Notes: generated by a model not told the origin, from the letters alone. Shown: positions 12,630 to 20,867, counted from the stretch's first letter. The stretch is DNA of 52,289 nucleotides from Aeromicrobium sp. (GCA_014377785.1 JACMOZ010000391.1:1-52289), one strand, 5' to 3'. A program made the numbers and translations.

Positions 12630-14624
12630 ATGAAGAAACTTGCCATAGAGCGCAGAGATTTTCTGAAGGTCGGTGGAGGCATTGTCGCGGGCGCCGCAGT
12701 GGGTGCCGTCGGTTCGCACATGGGTTCCGGCACGGACTTGACTGCCCTGGCATCGAGCCAGGGGCTGTCAGGGGACGAGGCCAGCGCAGCTCTCCAGACC
12801 GTCGTGCCGCCGGGCAAGTACGACCCCTACTACATGTTCGCGTCGGGGGGGCACTCCGGCCAAGTCCAGATTATCGGCGTCCCTTCGATGCGCCTGCTCA
12901 AGATCATCCCCGTCTTCTCCCGTGACTCTTTTTCGGGTTATGGCTTCGATGGCGACGTGGATGGCGTGATCCGTGCTGGATCCGATCCGGCCAAGAGCGC
13001 GCCGCTGGACTGGGGCGACACCCACCATCCCGCCCTTTCGGAGACTGCCGGGCAGTACGACGGCCGATGGCTCTACATCAACGACCGCGCCAACGGTCGG
13101 ATCGGGATGATCGACCTCGCCGACTTCAAGACGAAGCAGATCTTTGACGTCCCCAATATCGGTAGTTCCCACGGTGGCGTCTTCGTCACCCCGAACACCG
13201 AGTACGCCCACATCTCGTCGATCACCCCCCGGCCTATTACCGACAACGGTTATGCCCCGCTCGAGAGGTATGCCGACCTGTACCGCGGCTTCTCGACCTG
13301 GTGTTTCGTCGACCGGAAAACGGGGCGTCTGGTGCCGGAGAAGAGCTTCCAGATCGAGCTCCCGCCGTATAACCAGGACCTCGCCGACATGGGCAAGCTC
13401 GCCAGTGACGGCTTCGGCTTCCTCAACTCCTTCAACACCGAGCTCGCGCTGGGCCAGTCTGACAAGACCAAGGACCCGCCGATCGAGAGCGGAGCGTCCA
13501 AGAAGAACTACGACTACCTCCACGTCATCGACTGGAAGAAGGCGGAGAAGGTCGTTGCTGCGGGAAACTTTGTCATGCGCAACGGGATGCGCGTTGTGGC
13601 GCTGAGCGTGGCTGTCAGCGAGGGCATCCTCCACCTCGTCCCCGAGCCAAAGAGCCCGCACGGCGTCGCGGTCTCCCCTGACGGCAAATACATAGTCATT
13701 TCGGGGAAGCTCGATCCCTTCGTGACCGTGTTCTCGATCGAGAAAATCAAGGACGCCATTGCCAAACGGCGCTATCAGGGCAAGGACCGCTACGGCGTGC
13801 CCATCATTTCCTTGGATGCCGCGGTGGCAGCGCGCGTCAAACTCGGCGCCGGGCCGCTGCACACCCAGTACGACGGTAAGGGCAACGCCTATACCAGCCT
13901 CTTCATCGACAGTGCCGTGGTCAAGTGGACCCTCGGCTCCGATTCGGGGACCACCGACAAACCCTTCACGGTCCTGGAGAAGATCCCCGTTCACTACAAC
14001 ATCGGCCACCTCGCCATCCCCGGAGGTGACACCGTTAAGCCGGAGGGCAAGTACGTCGTCGCGCTCAACAAGTGGTCGCTTGACCAGGTGCAGAAGTTGG
14101 GGCCCCAGCACCCGGTGAACTTGGAACTCATTGATATCGACTCCACGCCGGCGCGGACGTTGAGCAGTCTGCCGCTCGGTGGCTCTGAGCCGCACTACGC
14201 CCAGATCATCAACATCGACAAACTGAATCCCCTCAAGGTCTACGCTCCGGGAACCGATCCGGCGACGATGGCGAAGTCTCAGTACGCCACCGTCGCCGGC
14301 AAGGAGAGGATCAAGCGCAACGGCCGCGTCGTCGACGTCTATGCGACGCTCATGCGGAGTCACTTCACGCCGGAGCAGATTCCGGTCACGGTGGGCGACA
14401 CCGTTCGGCTGCATGTGACCAACATCGAGAGCACAGAAAACGCCACTCACACGCTCGCTGTGCCTGCTCACAACATTCAGGTGACTCTCGACCCGGGCGA
14501 GGTTGTCAATGTCGAGTTCAAGGCCGACCGGGTCGGCTCCTTCGCCTTCTATTGCGCCCAGTTCTGCTCGGCGCTCCACATGGAGATGTACGGCTGGCTT
14601 CTCGTGGCGCCGAAGGAAGCCTGA
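12630..14624 (+). CDS. nosZ: Nitrous-oxide reductase, Tat-exported
   Basis: 664 residues. It reduces N2O to N2 outside the cytoplasmic membrane using a CuA and a CuZ centre. The N-terminus has a Tat-type signal (ERRDFLKVGGG). All seven CuZ histidines of the family can be placed: His132 and His133 (DTHHPALS), His181 (SSHGG), His344 (KSPHG), His411 (GPLHTQYDG), His460 (NIGH) and His494 (GPQHP). The C-terminal cupredoxin carries the CuA ligands His607, Cys642, Cys646, His650 and Met653 in CAQFCSALHMEM. The residue equal to the usual CuA Trp (carbonyl ligand) is Gln644. The ribosome site GAGAGGA is 7 bp upstream. The gene heads a tightly coupled operon; its stop overlaps the next ATG. Overall divergence from textbook NosZ is visible, but the active sites are complete. 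Confidence 0.88.
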   Translation: MKKLAIERRDFLKVGGGIVAGAAVGAVGSHMGSGTDLTALASSQGLSGDEASAALQTVVPPGKYDPYYMFASGGHSGQVQIIGVPSMRLLKIIPVFSRDSFSGYGFDGDVDGVIRAGSDPAKSAPLDWGDTHHPALSETAGQYDGRWLYINDRANGRIGMIDLADFKTKQIFDVPNIGSSHGGVFVTPNTEYAHISSITPRPITDNGYAPLERYADLYRGFSTWCFVDRKTGRLVPEKSFQIELPPYNQDLADMGKLASDGFGFLNSFNTELALGQSDKTKDPPIESGASKKNYDYLHVIDWKKAEKVVAAGNFVMRNGMRVVALSVAVSEGILHLVPEPKSPHGVAVSPDGKYIVISGKLDPFVTVFSIEKIKDAIAKRRYQGKDRYGVPIISLDAAVAARVKLGAGPLHTQYDGKGNAYTSLFIDSAVVKWTLGSDSGTTDKPFTVLEKIPVHYNIGHLAIPGGDTVKPEGKYVVALNKWSLDQVQKLGPQHPVNLELIDIDSTPARTLSSLPLGGSEPHYAQIINIDKLNPLKVYAPGTDPATMAKSQYATVAGKERIKRNGRVVDVYATLMRSHFTPEQIPVTVGDTVRLHVTNIESTENATHTLAVPAHNIQVTLDPGEVVNVEFKADRVGSFAFYCAQFCSALHMEMYGWLLVAPKEA

Positions 14625-15034
14625 TGATGCGGATGTTCAGCCATAGTCACCTCCTCCGGCGTGCGAGCGTGCTGGCTGTGGTCGCCGCCGTCGCGCTCCT
14701 CGTCGTCGGGTGCGGTGGAGGCCAGGGTGCGGAACCGACGACGAGTACGGGTTCCACGTCTGCGGCTGGTGACGTGCTCAGCGTCGAGGGCACCGAGTTC
14801 TCCTTCACGCCGTCGACAGTCAAGGCGTCCGCCGGCCAGACGACCATCCGCTTCACCAACCATGGAGGGGTGGAGCACGACTTCTTGATCGATGCCTTGG
14901 ACCTCCATCTCCATGCGAACCCAGGAAAAGCGGCCGAGGCCACCGTCACCCTGACGCCGGGAACCTACGCGACCTACTGCTCAATTCCTGGTCATCGCGA
15001 GAGCGGCATGAAGGGAACGCTGACTGTCTCGTGA
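14624..15034 (+). CDS. Plastocyanin-like cupredoxin lipoprotein
   Basis: 136 residues, starting within the nosZ stop codon (TGATG). An N-terminal lipoprotein signal ends in the lipobox LVVGC (Cys30), followed by a Gly/Thr/Ser linker. The remaining ~90 residues form a single blue-copper domain with type-1 ligands His (in VEHDF), then Cys, His and Met spaced as in YCSIPGHRESGMKG. It should sit on the outer face of the membrane and carry single electrons. Its coupling to nosZ makes it the likely direct electron donor to the CuA site, replacing the cytochrome c used elsewhere (inference). Confidence 0.85.
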   Translation: MMRMFSHSHLLRRASVLAVVAAVALLVVGCGGGQGAEPTTSTGSTSAAGDVLSVEGTEFSFTPSTVKASAGQTTIRFTNHGGVEHDFLIDALDLHLHANPGKAAEATVTLTPGTYATYCSIPGHRESGMKGTLTVS

Positions 15035-15645
15035 GCGTGCAGTTCAGAAGACCGATGAAGCAGCAGTTGCCTCGCGTGGTGCGGATCGCATCGGGTCTTG
15101 CAGCCATCACCCTGCTGCTCGTCGCGGCAGGGTTGCCGATATGGCGGGCGCTGTTTCGGGCTCCCCAGTACCCGGACGGGCTCGGTGTCTCCGTCTACGG
15201 CAATAGGGTCAAGGGCGACCTGGGCGAGATCAACGAACTCTCCCACTACATCGGCATGCGCCCCTTCAACTTCAACTTCGCCGACATGCCCGAGATGAGG
15301 CTCTGGCCGCTGGTCATCCTCGTCGGGATGGCAGCAGCCGTCTTGGCCGTCGCGACGCGTCGACGCTGGCTGCGGCGGGTCGCGTGCGCCGCGGTCTGGC
15401 TCATCCCAATTGGAGCATTGGCCGACGTCCAGTTTCGTCTCTGGCAGGTGGGCCACGACCTCGACGCCACGTCGCCGATCCGCGTGGACCCCTTCACTCC
15501 TCGGGTCGTCGGACCGACAAGCCTGATGAACTTCACCAGTTGGGCCTATCCCGGGTCGGCGCTCGTCCTCATCGCGGCCGCTGCGGCGGTGGTGACATGG
15601 GCCCCCGGCGTGGCCCGGCGACTGGCGCAGAGGAAGACACCATGA
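15031..15645 (+). CDS. Membrane protein of the nosZ operon, function unknown
   Basis: 204 residues from a GTG overlapping the cupredoxin stop (GTGA). One membrane helix lies near residues 18-40. An outward loop follows with the striking run YPDGLGVSVYG, then GDLGEINELSHYIGMRPF. Three further helices fill the rest. I recall proteins with a similar YPxGL / NHYIGM signature beside nosZ genes in other bacteria, but cannot confirm this without a search. The invariant-looking His and Met in HYIGM could bind copper. Translational coupling on both sides says it works with NosZ and the cupredoxin. Confidence 0.6.
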   Translation: MSVQFRRPMKQQLPRVVRIASGLAAITLLLVAAGLPIWRALFRAPQYPDGLGVSVYGNRVKGDLGEINELSHYIGMRPFNFNFADMPEMRLWPLVILVGMAAAVLAVATRRRWLRRVACAAVWLIPIGALADVQFRLWQVGHDLDATSPIRVDPFTPRVVGPTSLMNFTSWAYPGSALVLIAAAAAVVTWAPGVARRLAQRKTP

Positions 15646-15776
15646 ACCGTTCCCTCGTCGGCGTAGCGGGGACTCCACCCGGTCGAGCACCAAGGCGGCC
15701 GCCACCGCCGGATGCGTCGTCTCTCACGGCACTGGCGGCGGAGTACCAAGCTCCACCCCCAGCAGTGGCGTCGTGA
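15642..15776 (+). CDS. Short coupled frame, possible truncated gene
   Basis: 44 codons starting at an ATG that overlaps the preceding stop (ATGA). The product begins MNRSLVGVAGTPPGRAPRR and is Pro/Ala-rich, with no recognisable fold. The coupled start implies a real gene once began here. In many nos operons this place holds nosD, so it may be the 5' stub of a deleted accessory gene, or a small protein of unknown role. Confidence 0.3.
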   Translation: MNRSLVGVAGTPPGRAPRRPPPPDASSLTALAAEYQAPPPAVAS

Positions 15777-15834
15777 GCCATAAGCAGAGTTTTGACCAAG
15801 AAGTGAACTGAGAATGATCGCAAAGGAGAACGAC

Positions 15835-16692
15835 ATGGAGCCCCCCACAACGCATCCCCAGGTACCAGCAGGTCTTCCTCCGGACGTCGCCCGGGAAGTT
15901 AATCAGGTGTTAAGTCGGCGTAATCTTCTGGCAACGTTGGGCGTCGCGGCAGCGGGCAGCGCCCTGGCAATGGTCAACTACCGGGACGAGGCGCACGCGG
16001 CGCCCGCCTCAGGCGCGGCGACCACACCGGAGGGGCCGAAGGCTGCCGCGCACGCTTGGTGCATGGTCATCGACCTGCGCACCTGCGACGGCTGCCAGTC
16101 GTGCACCAGGTCCTGCCAGCAGCGCCACGGCCTGAGGGAAGAGCAAACCTGGATCAAGGTCTACTCGATGAAGGACAGTTCCGGCGGGACGTTCCCCATG
16201 CCGCGGCCCTGCATGATGTGCGAGGACCCTCCTTGCCTGAAAGTCTGCCCGGTCGGCGCGACGATCCGCACCGACGAGGGGCTCGTCCTGGTGGACACGG
16301 ATACCTGTGTCGGGTCGCGCGCCTGCATGGCGGCCTGCCCGTACGAGGCACGCTATTTCAACTGGTCCGAACCACCCGCGCCAAAGCGCATGCCCATGCC
16401 TTCAACGCCACAGATGCCGGTACCGAAAAAGGGCACGGTCGGAAAGTGCGTACTGTGCGCCGACCGGCTACCGCAGGGGGAACTGCCCGCCTGCGTCTCC
16501 GGATGCCCGATGGGTGTGTTGTACATCGGCGACCTGGTCACCGACATCGCCGTCAACGGCGTCGGAAAGAGCGTGGTGCTCTCGGAGTTTCTCCGCGAGA
16601 ACGACGCCGTGCGGTACAAGGAGGAGCTCGGAACCAATCCGCGCGTCTACTACATCCTCGGCCACGGCCAGAGCCTTGCGGATCAGGCATGA
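15835..16692 (+). CDS. Tat-exported NrfC-like iron-sulfur protein
   Basis: 285 residues from an ATG at 15835, chosen because AAAGGAG lies six bases upstream; an ATG at 15814 lacks such a site. A Tat signal (LSRRNLLATLG, residues 26-36) precedes four cysteine motifs: C84/C87/C90/C94; C126/C129/C134/C138; C158/S161/C164/C168; and C205/C208/C220/C224. The third motif has Ser161 where a Cys is normal, which suggests one [3Fe-4S] cluster besides three [4Fe-4S], as in NarH where Trp replaces that Cys. Homologues (NrfC, DmsB, ActB-like) pass electrons from an NrfD membrane partner; that partner is the next gene, overlapping by ATGA. Confidence 0.88.
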   Translation: MEPPTTHPQVPAGLPPDVAREVNQVLSRRNLLATLGVAAAGSALAMVNYRDEAHAAPASGAATTPEGPKAAAHAWCMVIDLRTCDGCQSCTRSCQQRHGLREEQTWIKVYSMKDSSGGTFPMPRPCMMCEDPPCLKVCPVGATIRTDEGLVLVDTDTCVGSRACMAACPYEARYFNWSEPPAPKRMPMPSTPQMPVPKKGTVGKCVLCADRLPQGELPACVSGCPMGVLYIGDLVTDIAVNGVGKSVVLSEFLRENDAVRYKEELGTNPRVYYILGHGQSLADQA

Positions 16693-18734
16693 GTACTGAT
16701 GCCATGATCGGCGGGGCGCGGATAACCGACGCCCGTGAGGCTGCCAAGACCCCCGACGCCCGTGAGGCTTCGCTACGCCCTTTCGGCAAGCCCAGCCAAC
16801 TCTGGTGGCTCACCATCATCGCTTTGAGCATGGTGGTCGCGATCGGCATCGCCGCGTGGATCGTCCAGCTCCGGGGCGGGATGGGAGCGGCCGGCTACAG
16901 CGATCAGGCTTTCTGGGCCATTTACATCGCTGACGTCGTCGCCTTTATCGGAGTCAGCTACGGCGGGGCCGTGGTCTCGGCGATCCTGCGGCTGACGGGT
17001 GCGACCTGGCGCGCGCCGCTGACCCGCTTGGCCGAAGGTACAGCCGTAGTGACGGTGCTCATCGGAGCCGCCCTGATCATCCCGCACATTGGCAACCCCA
17101 TCCTGCTCTGGGAGCTGGTGACCCAGCCCAATACGTCCGCTCCGGTGTTCTGGGATTTCGTCGCGGTCATGACCTACATGGCCGCGTCCATCGTGTTCTT
17201 CGCTCTCCCGCTCGTTCCGGACATGGCGGTCCTGCACGAGGGATACGCGCAGCGCCTGGGTAGGCGCCGGGCGCGCCTGTACGCGGCGGTCTCTCGCGGC
17301 TGGGTGGGCGCACAGAGGCAACGGCGTGTTCTGTCCGGCGCCCTGGGCTTGGTGTCCATCATGATCATCCCGTTGGCCGTGTCCGTGCACTCCGTCCTGG
17401 CATGGGCCTTCGCCACCACCAGCCGGCCGTGGTGGCACGAGAGCATTTGGGCGCCACAGTTCGTGGTCGCTGCGCTCTACTCCGGAGTGGCGCTGGTCAT
17501 CCTGGTCGTCGCCGGCTTCCGCCGCGGCTACCATCTCGAGGAGTTCATCACCGAGCGGCACTTCGTGCGGCTCGGGTTCATCCTGGCCACGCTCTCGGCC
17601 ACCTATATCTACCTGACCTTCGCCGACCTCCTGCCCGGCGCCTACGTCGGCGATCGTGGAACGGCTGCGGTGTTCACCGAGCTGATTGTGGGTCGCCTGG
17701 CCCCCTGGTTCTGGCTGTTCGCCATCGTCGGAGGGTTGTTGCCGCTGCTTCTCGTCGCGCTGCCATGGACAAGGAACGTGAGGGGCATGGTCATCGCCGC
17801 CCTTCTCGTCGTGCCCATGATGTGGCTCAAGCGGATCCTCATGATGGTCGGCCCAACCACCTACGACACCATGACCGGCGCGTTCGGCCGATACCACTTC
17901 ACCTGGGTTCCTGTCGCGATTACCCTCGCCGCGACGGCTGCGATCCCGCTACTGCTCATGCTGCTCTTTCGCGTCGTACCACTGCTGTCCATTGATGAGA
18001 TCGAAGAGATCCGGGAGATCGAGGCGATGGAGAAGACCGTGAACGGGCACGCGCCCGCCGAGCTGAACGAGTCGGGGGGCCATGACTCGAGGCCGGTCGG
18101 CGGGACGGGTTCGGCTCATCGCGTGGGCGGGGCGTTCGGCGTCCTGCTACTGGTAGCTCTTCTGGGCATGTTCGGCGCGGGAGCCGCCACCCCCGCAAGC
18201 GCCGCGACGCCACAGCGAGCGGGGCAGAGCGCGCCAAACATCACGATCACTGGGGCCGAGGCCGGTGGGCTGATGGAGCTCACTGCGGCGCTCACTGGCG
18301 CCGACGGCCATCCATTGGCCAACGCGGACGTGGCGTTCGCCTTCACCACCACACAGTTCAGTCAGGCCAGGACCCCAAGTCGGCTGGTGCCGCTGGGGGC
18401 GGCGACCACCGATACAACCGGCATAGCTCGATTGACTCTCGGCGGCGACTCCGACCACCTCTACCAACCGACCGATACTGGGCCACAGGAGTTCATTGCC
18501 AGCTACACCGCAGCCGGCGCCCAGCCGGTCACGGCCAGCACTACTGTCAAGGTGACCGTCGCCCGTTCCGCCTACCATCCCGAGCCGCCCAAGCCCCTCG
18601 CTGGAGTGGGCCGTGTCTTGGCCGTCGTCCTCTTCGCCATCGTGGCGGCCATCTGGCTGACGCTAATCACCCAAGTCGTGCGCGTTCGCCGCGTCTGCCG
18701 TGTAGCCCCGAAAGCGACGACCAGCAGCGCCTGA
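16689..18734 (+). CDS. NrfD-like quinol dehydrogenase fused to an Ig-like domain
   Basis: 681 residues. The N-terminal ~430 residues form an NrfD/PsrC-type bundle of about ten membrane helices that oxidises menaquinol and hands electrons to the iron-sulfur partner encoded just upstream. After a charged cytoplasmic-looking linker (IDEIEEIREIEAMEK) comes a second hydrophobic segment resembling a signal peptide (VLLLVALLGMFGAGAA, then TPASAA). Next are about 120 residues of beta-rich sequence with a typical Ig/macroglobulin pattern (LTGADGHPLANADVAF, TTDTTGIARLTLGG), and finally a terminal membrane helix with a basic tail. The added part is unusual for NrfD. It could dock the cupredoxin or NosZ, or it could be an independent protein joined by a fusion event. 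Confidence 0.82.
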   Translation: MSTDAMIGGARITDAREAAKTPDAREASLRPFGKPSQLWWLTIIALSMVVAIGIAAWIVQLRGGMGAAGYSDQAFWAIYIADVVAFIGVSYGGAVVSAILRLTGATWRAPLTRLAEGTAVVTVLIGAALIIPHIGNPILLWELVTQPNTSAPVFWDFVAVMTYMAASIVFFALPLVPDMAVLHEGYAQRLGRRRARLYAAVSRGWVGAQRQRRVLSGALGLVSIMIIPLAVSVHSVLAWAFATTSRPWWHESIWAPQFVVAALYSGVALVILVVAGFRRGYHLEEFITERHFVRLGFILATLSATYIYLTFADLLPGAYVGDRGTAAVFTELIVGRLAPWFWLFAIVGGLLPLLLVALPWTRNVRGMVIAALLVVPMMWLKRILMMVGPTTYDTMTGAFGRYHFTWVPVAITLAATAAIPLLLMLLFRVVPLLSIDEIEEIREIEAMEKTVNGHAPAELNESGGHDSRPVGGTGSAHRVGGAFGVLLLVALLGMFGAGAATPASAATPQRAGQSAPNITITGAEAGGLMELTAALTGADGHPLANADVAFAFTTTQFSQARTPSRLVPLGAATTDTTGIARLTLGGDSDHLYQPTDTGPQEFIASYTAAGAQPVTASTTVKVTVARSAYHPEPPKPLAGVGRVLAVVLFAIVAAIWLTLITQVVRVRRVCRVAPKATTSSA

Positions 18735-18904
18735 GCGGAACCTTCCCGCCAAAGGATCGGCCCGGCGTATCCCAGGACCGGAATGAAGTAAAACGGCCAC
18801 AGCAATCCGAGCCGGGCGACGCCACTGACGATCCATTGTTACCACGTGCGTCGATCCTGTCCTGAATCTTGCTGCCGACCACAGGCCCGAATGAATCGTT
18901 CCCA
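18735..18904. other. Convergent intergenic region with possible membrane-protein remnant
   Basis: The interval lies between the NrfD-fusion gene and the reverse-strand histidine kinase gene. On the reverse strand, from about 18840 downward, it reads through a hydrophobic stretch containing LGLLWPFYFIPVLGYAGP. This looks like part of a small membrane protein with no start in place. It may be a degraded gene, but the evidence is weak. No good terminator was seen. Confidence 0.3.
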
Positions 18905-20071
18905 TCAACCGTGTATGCCCGGTTTTCGCATCCCCGAAGGTTTCGAACCCAGCGAGGGCAGGCGCACGGTGAACGTTGCACCGCGGCCGCGGCCGGGACT
19001 GTCTGCGGAGATTCCGCCACCGTGGGCTTCGAGCAGCGCTTTGGCGATCGCCAGGCCGATTCCGCTCCCTCCTTGCTCTCGGTTGCGGGCCGTATCTGCG
19101 CGGTAGAAACGGTCGAACACGTTGGCCAGGTGTTCTGGTTCGATGCCTTCGCCTGAGTCCTGGACTTCGAACTCAACCCAGCGTTTGTCGACGCTGCGAC
19201 TGGTGAGAGTGACAGTTCCACCTTCGCTGGTATGCCGCAACGCGTTGTCGAGGAGGTTTCCCAACACCTGTCCCATTCGCTCGGGGTCGGCGAAAACGGT
19301 CGTGCCCGCAGCGACGTCTTCGACGAGCCGGACCCCTTTGGTCTCAAACTTGTCCTGTGCCTCACTGCTGGCCGTTTTGATCAGTTCTCGCGCATCGATG
19401 CGGACAGGGCGGATCTCAAGGTTTCCCTCCTCGGCCCGGGACACCGCGCTGATGTCCTGAGCGAGCCTGCCGAGCCTATGAGTGCTCGAACGAAGGACCG
19501 ACAACGTGGGCTCATCCAGTTCGCGGACGCCATCCTCAAGTGCCTCAAGGTGGGCATCGAGTGTTCCCAGCGGCGTTCGCATCTCGTGGGCGAGGTCGGC
19601 GAGCATCCGCCGTCGGGTGATCTCGGTGGTGTCCAGCCGATGGGCTAGCTGATTGAAGGTGTCCACGAGTTGATCGACGCCGCCGCCGAGTCCGGGGCTG
19701 GAAACACGAGAACTGTAGCGACCGGTGGCAATTTCTGCCGCCGTTGCGGCGACAGCCACCATGGACCGCTGAACCCGACGGGTGAAGTACCACGTGACCA
19801 GGAGCGCCATCAGCACAGCGATTAGCAGCGCCGCCAGTAATGAGATGATCAACGCAGCGGCAAAAGCCTCGTCGACATGAGTGGCCTCGGCCGGATTATG
19901 GGACACGCCGGCACGGCTGAGGTGTTCACGGAAAATTGCCGGCCCCACGGCGGAGGCCACGAGCCAAGTGGTCAACGCTCCCGCCACCAGGACGAGAGCC
20001 TGCGCGACCAGCAATCGCGTCGTGAACCTTGGACCGGCTTTTCGCCGTTCGTCCCCAGCGTGCTTGATCAT
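18905..20071 (-). CDS. Sensor histidine kinase of the copper island
   Basis: 388 residues starting at an ATG at 20071 that overlaps the response-regulator stop (ATGA). Two membrane helices (about residues 20-45 and 75-100) flank a short outer loop. A HAMP region is followed by HisKA with the phospho-acceptor His in LADLAHEMRTPLG, then an HATPase domain with the N box NLLDNALRHT and G boxes DSGEGI and GGSGIGLAIAKALL. The outer loop contains histidines (VSHNPAEATHVDE) that could sense a metal, but this is inference. Together with the preceding gene it forms a CusSR/MtrAB-like pair facing the multicopper oxidase operon. Confidence 0.87.
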   Translation of the reverse strand: MIKHAGDERRKAGPRFTTRLLVAQALVLVAGALTTWLVASAVGPAIFREHLSRAGVSHNPAEATHVDEAFAAALIISLLAALLIAVLMALLVTWYFTRRVQRSMVAVAATAAEIATGRYSSRVSSPGLGGGVDQLVDTFNQLAHRLDTTEITRRRMLADLAHEMRTPLGTLDAHLEALEDGVRELDEPTLSVLRSSTHRLGRLAQDISAVSRAEEGNLEIRPVRIDARELIKTASSEAQDKFETKGVRLVEDVAAGTTVFADPERMGQVLGNLLDNALRHTSEGGTVTLTSRSVDKRWVEFEVQDSGEGIEPEHLANVFDRFYRADTARNREQGGSGIGLAIAKALLEAHGGGISADSPGRGRGATFTVRLPSLGSKPSGMRKPGIHG

Positions 20072-20790
20072 TCGCCCGTCCCCATCCGGTATCCGACTCC
20101 ACGCACCGTCCGGATAAATTCCGTGTGATCTGCATCGCTGCCAAGTTTGCGACGCAGATGACCGATGTGTACGTCGACCAGATGCGGATCGCCGACCCAA
20201 TTGGAGTCCCAGACCGCCTCAATCAGTTGTTGCCTGCTGAACGCCATACTGGGTCGTTCTGACAACACCGCCAACAGATCGAACTCGGTGCGGGTGAGTG
20301 GTACGGCTTCGCCGGCCAGCCATACGTCCCTGCCAAGGGGATCGATGGTCAAGGGTCCGAACGTCCTGGCTTGCGCGGTGTCGATCGTGTTCGGGGCACC
20401 ATTTCTTGGCCGGCGCAGCATTACCTGGATGCGAGCCATCAGCTCGCGTGGACTGAAGGGCTTGGTCATGTAGTCGTCGGCACCAACTGAAAGCCCGATC
20501 AGGGTGTCGATTTCGTCGCTGCGGGCGGTGAGCATGACCACGTAGGCGTTGGAAAACGTGCGCAGTTGACGGCAGACCTCAATACCGTCCAGGCCGGGAA
20601 GGCCCAGGTCGAGAATGACGATGTCCGGGTCAACAACCCGAGCGATTTCCACCGCCTTGAGCCCGTCATTGGCCACCGTAACGTCGAAACCATCACGTTC
20701 GAGGTAATTGCCCAGCAGCGTTGCGAGCGAGGTCTCGTCTTCAACGACCATTGCCCGGAGTCCCGACTGGGGACGGGAAGTCTGCGTCAT
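20068..20790 (-). CDS. OmpR-family response regulator of the copper island
   Basis: 240 residues. The receiver domain has the acidic pair in VVEDE, the phospho-acceptor Asp in VILDLGLPGLDG and Lys in MTKPFSPREL. The C-terminal winged helix is recognisable from LTRTEFDLLAVL through VDVHIGHLRRKLG to RTVRGVGYRMG. It is transcribed with the kinase gene and divergently from the SHOCT/multicopper-oxidase operon. OmpR-type regulators bind direct repeats with a 10-11 bp period; such repeats occur before three operons of this island (20853, 23149 and 26684), making it their likely regulator. Confidence 0.87.
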   Translation of the reverse strand: MTQTSRPQSGLRAMVVEDETSLATLLGNYLERDGFDVTVANDGLKAVEIARVVDPDIVILDLGLPGLDGIEVCRQLRTFSNAYVVMLTARSDEIDTLIGLSVGADDYMTKPFSPRELMARIQVMLRRPRNGAPNTIDTAQARTFGPLTIDPLGRDVWLAGEAVPLTRTEFDLLAVLSERPSMAFSRQQLIEAVWDSNWVGDPHLVDVHIGHLRRKLGSDADHTEFIRTVRGVGYRMGTGE

Positions 20791-20852
20791 ACGTCAATGG
20801 TGTCAGCAGGAGGCCCAACGCCGCCTGCCCGAAGGCCGTTCCCAGCCACATC

Positions 20853-20867
20853 TTCAATGAACCTTCA
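20853..20867 (+). promoter_or_regulatory. Direct-repeat box 1 (copper island)
   Basis: TTCAATGAACCTTCA contains two TTCA units with an 11-bp period. It lies about 70 bp before the SHOCT gene start in the divergent region shared with the response regulator gene. Closely related copies occur at 23149 and 26684. A CCGCAA/TTGCGG inverted repeat follows at 20873-20890. Confidence 0.5.

Noticed and set aside
12768..14579. 603-codon reverse frame opposite nosZ
   Set aside because: Shadow of nosZ; all catalytic motifs are on the forward strand.
16056..16688. Forward extension of the NrfD frame back to 16056
   Set aside because: It would overlap the Fe-S gene entirely. The ATGA-coupled start at 16689 fits both the family and the operon.
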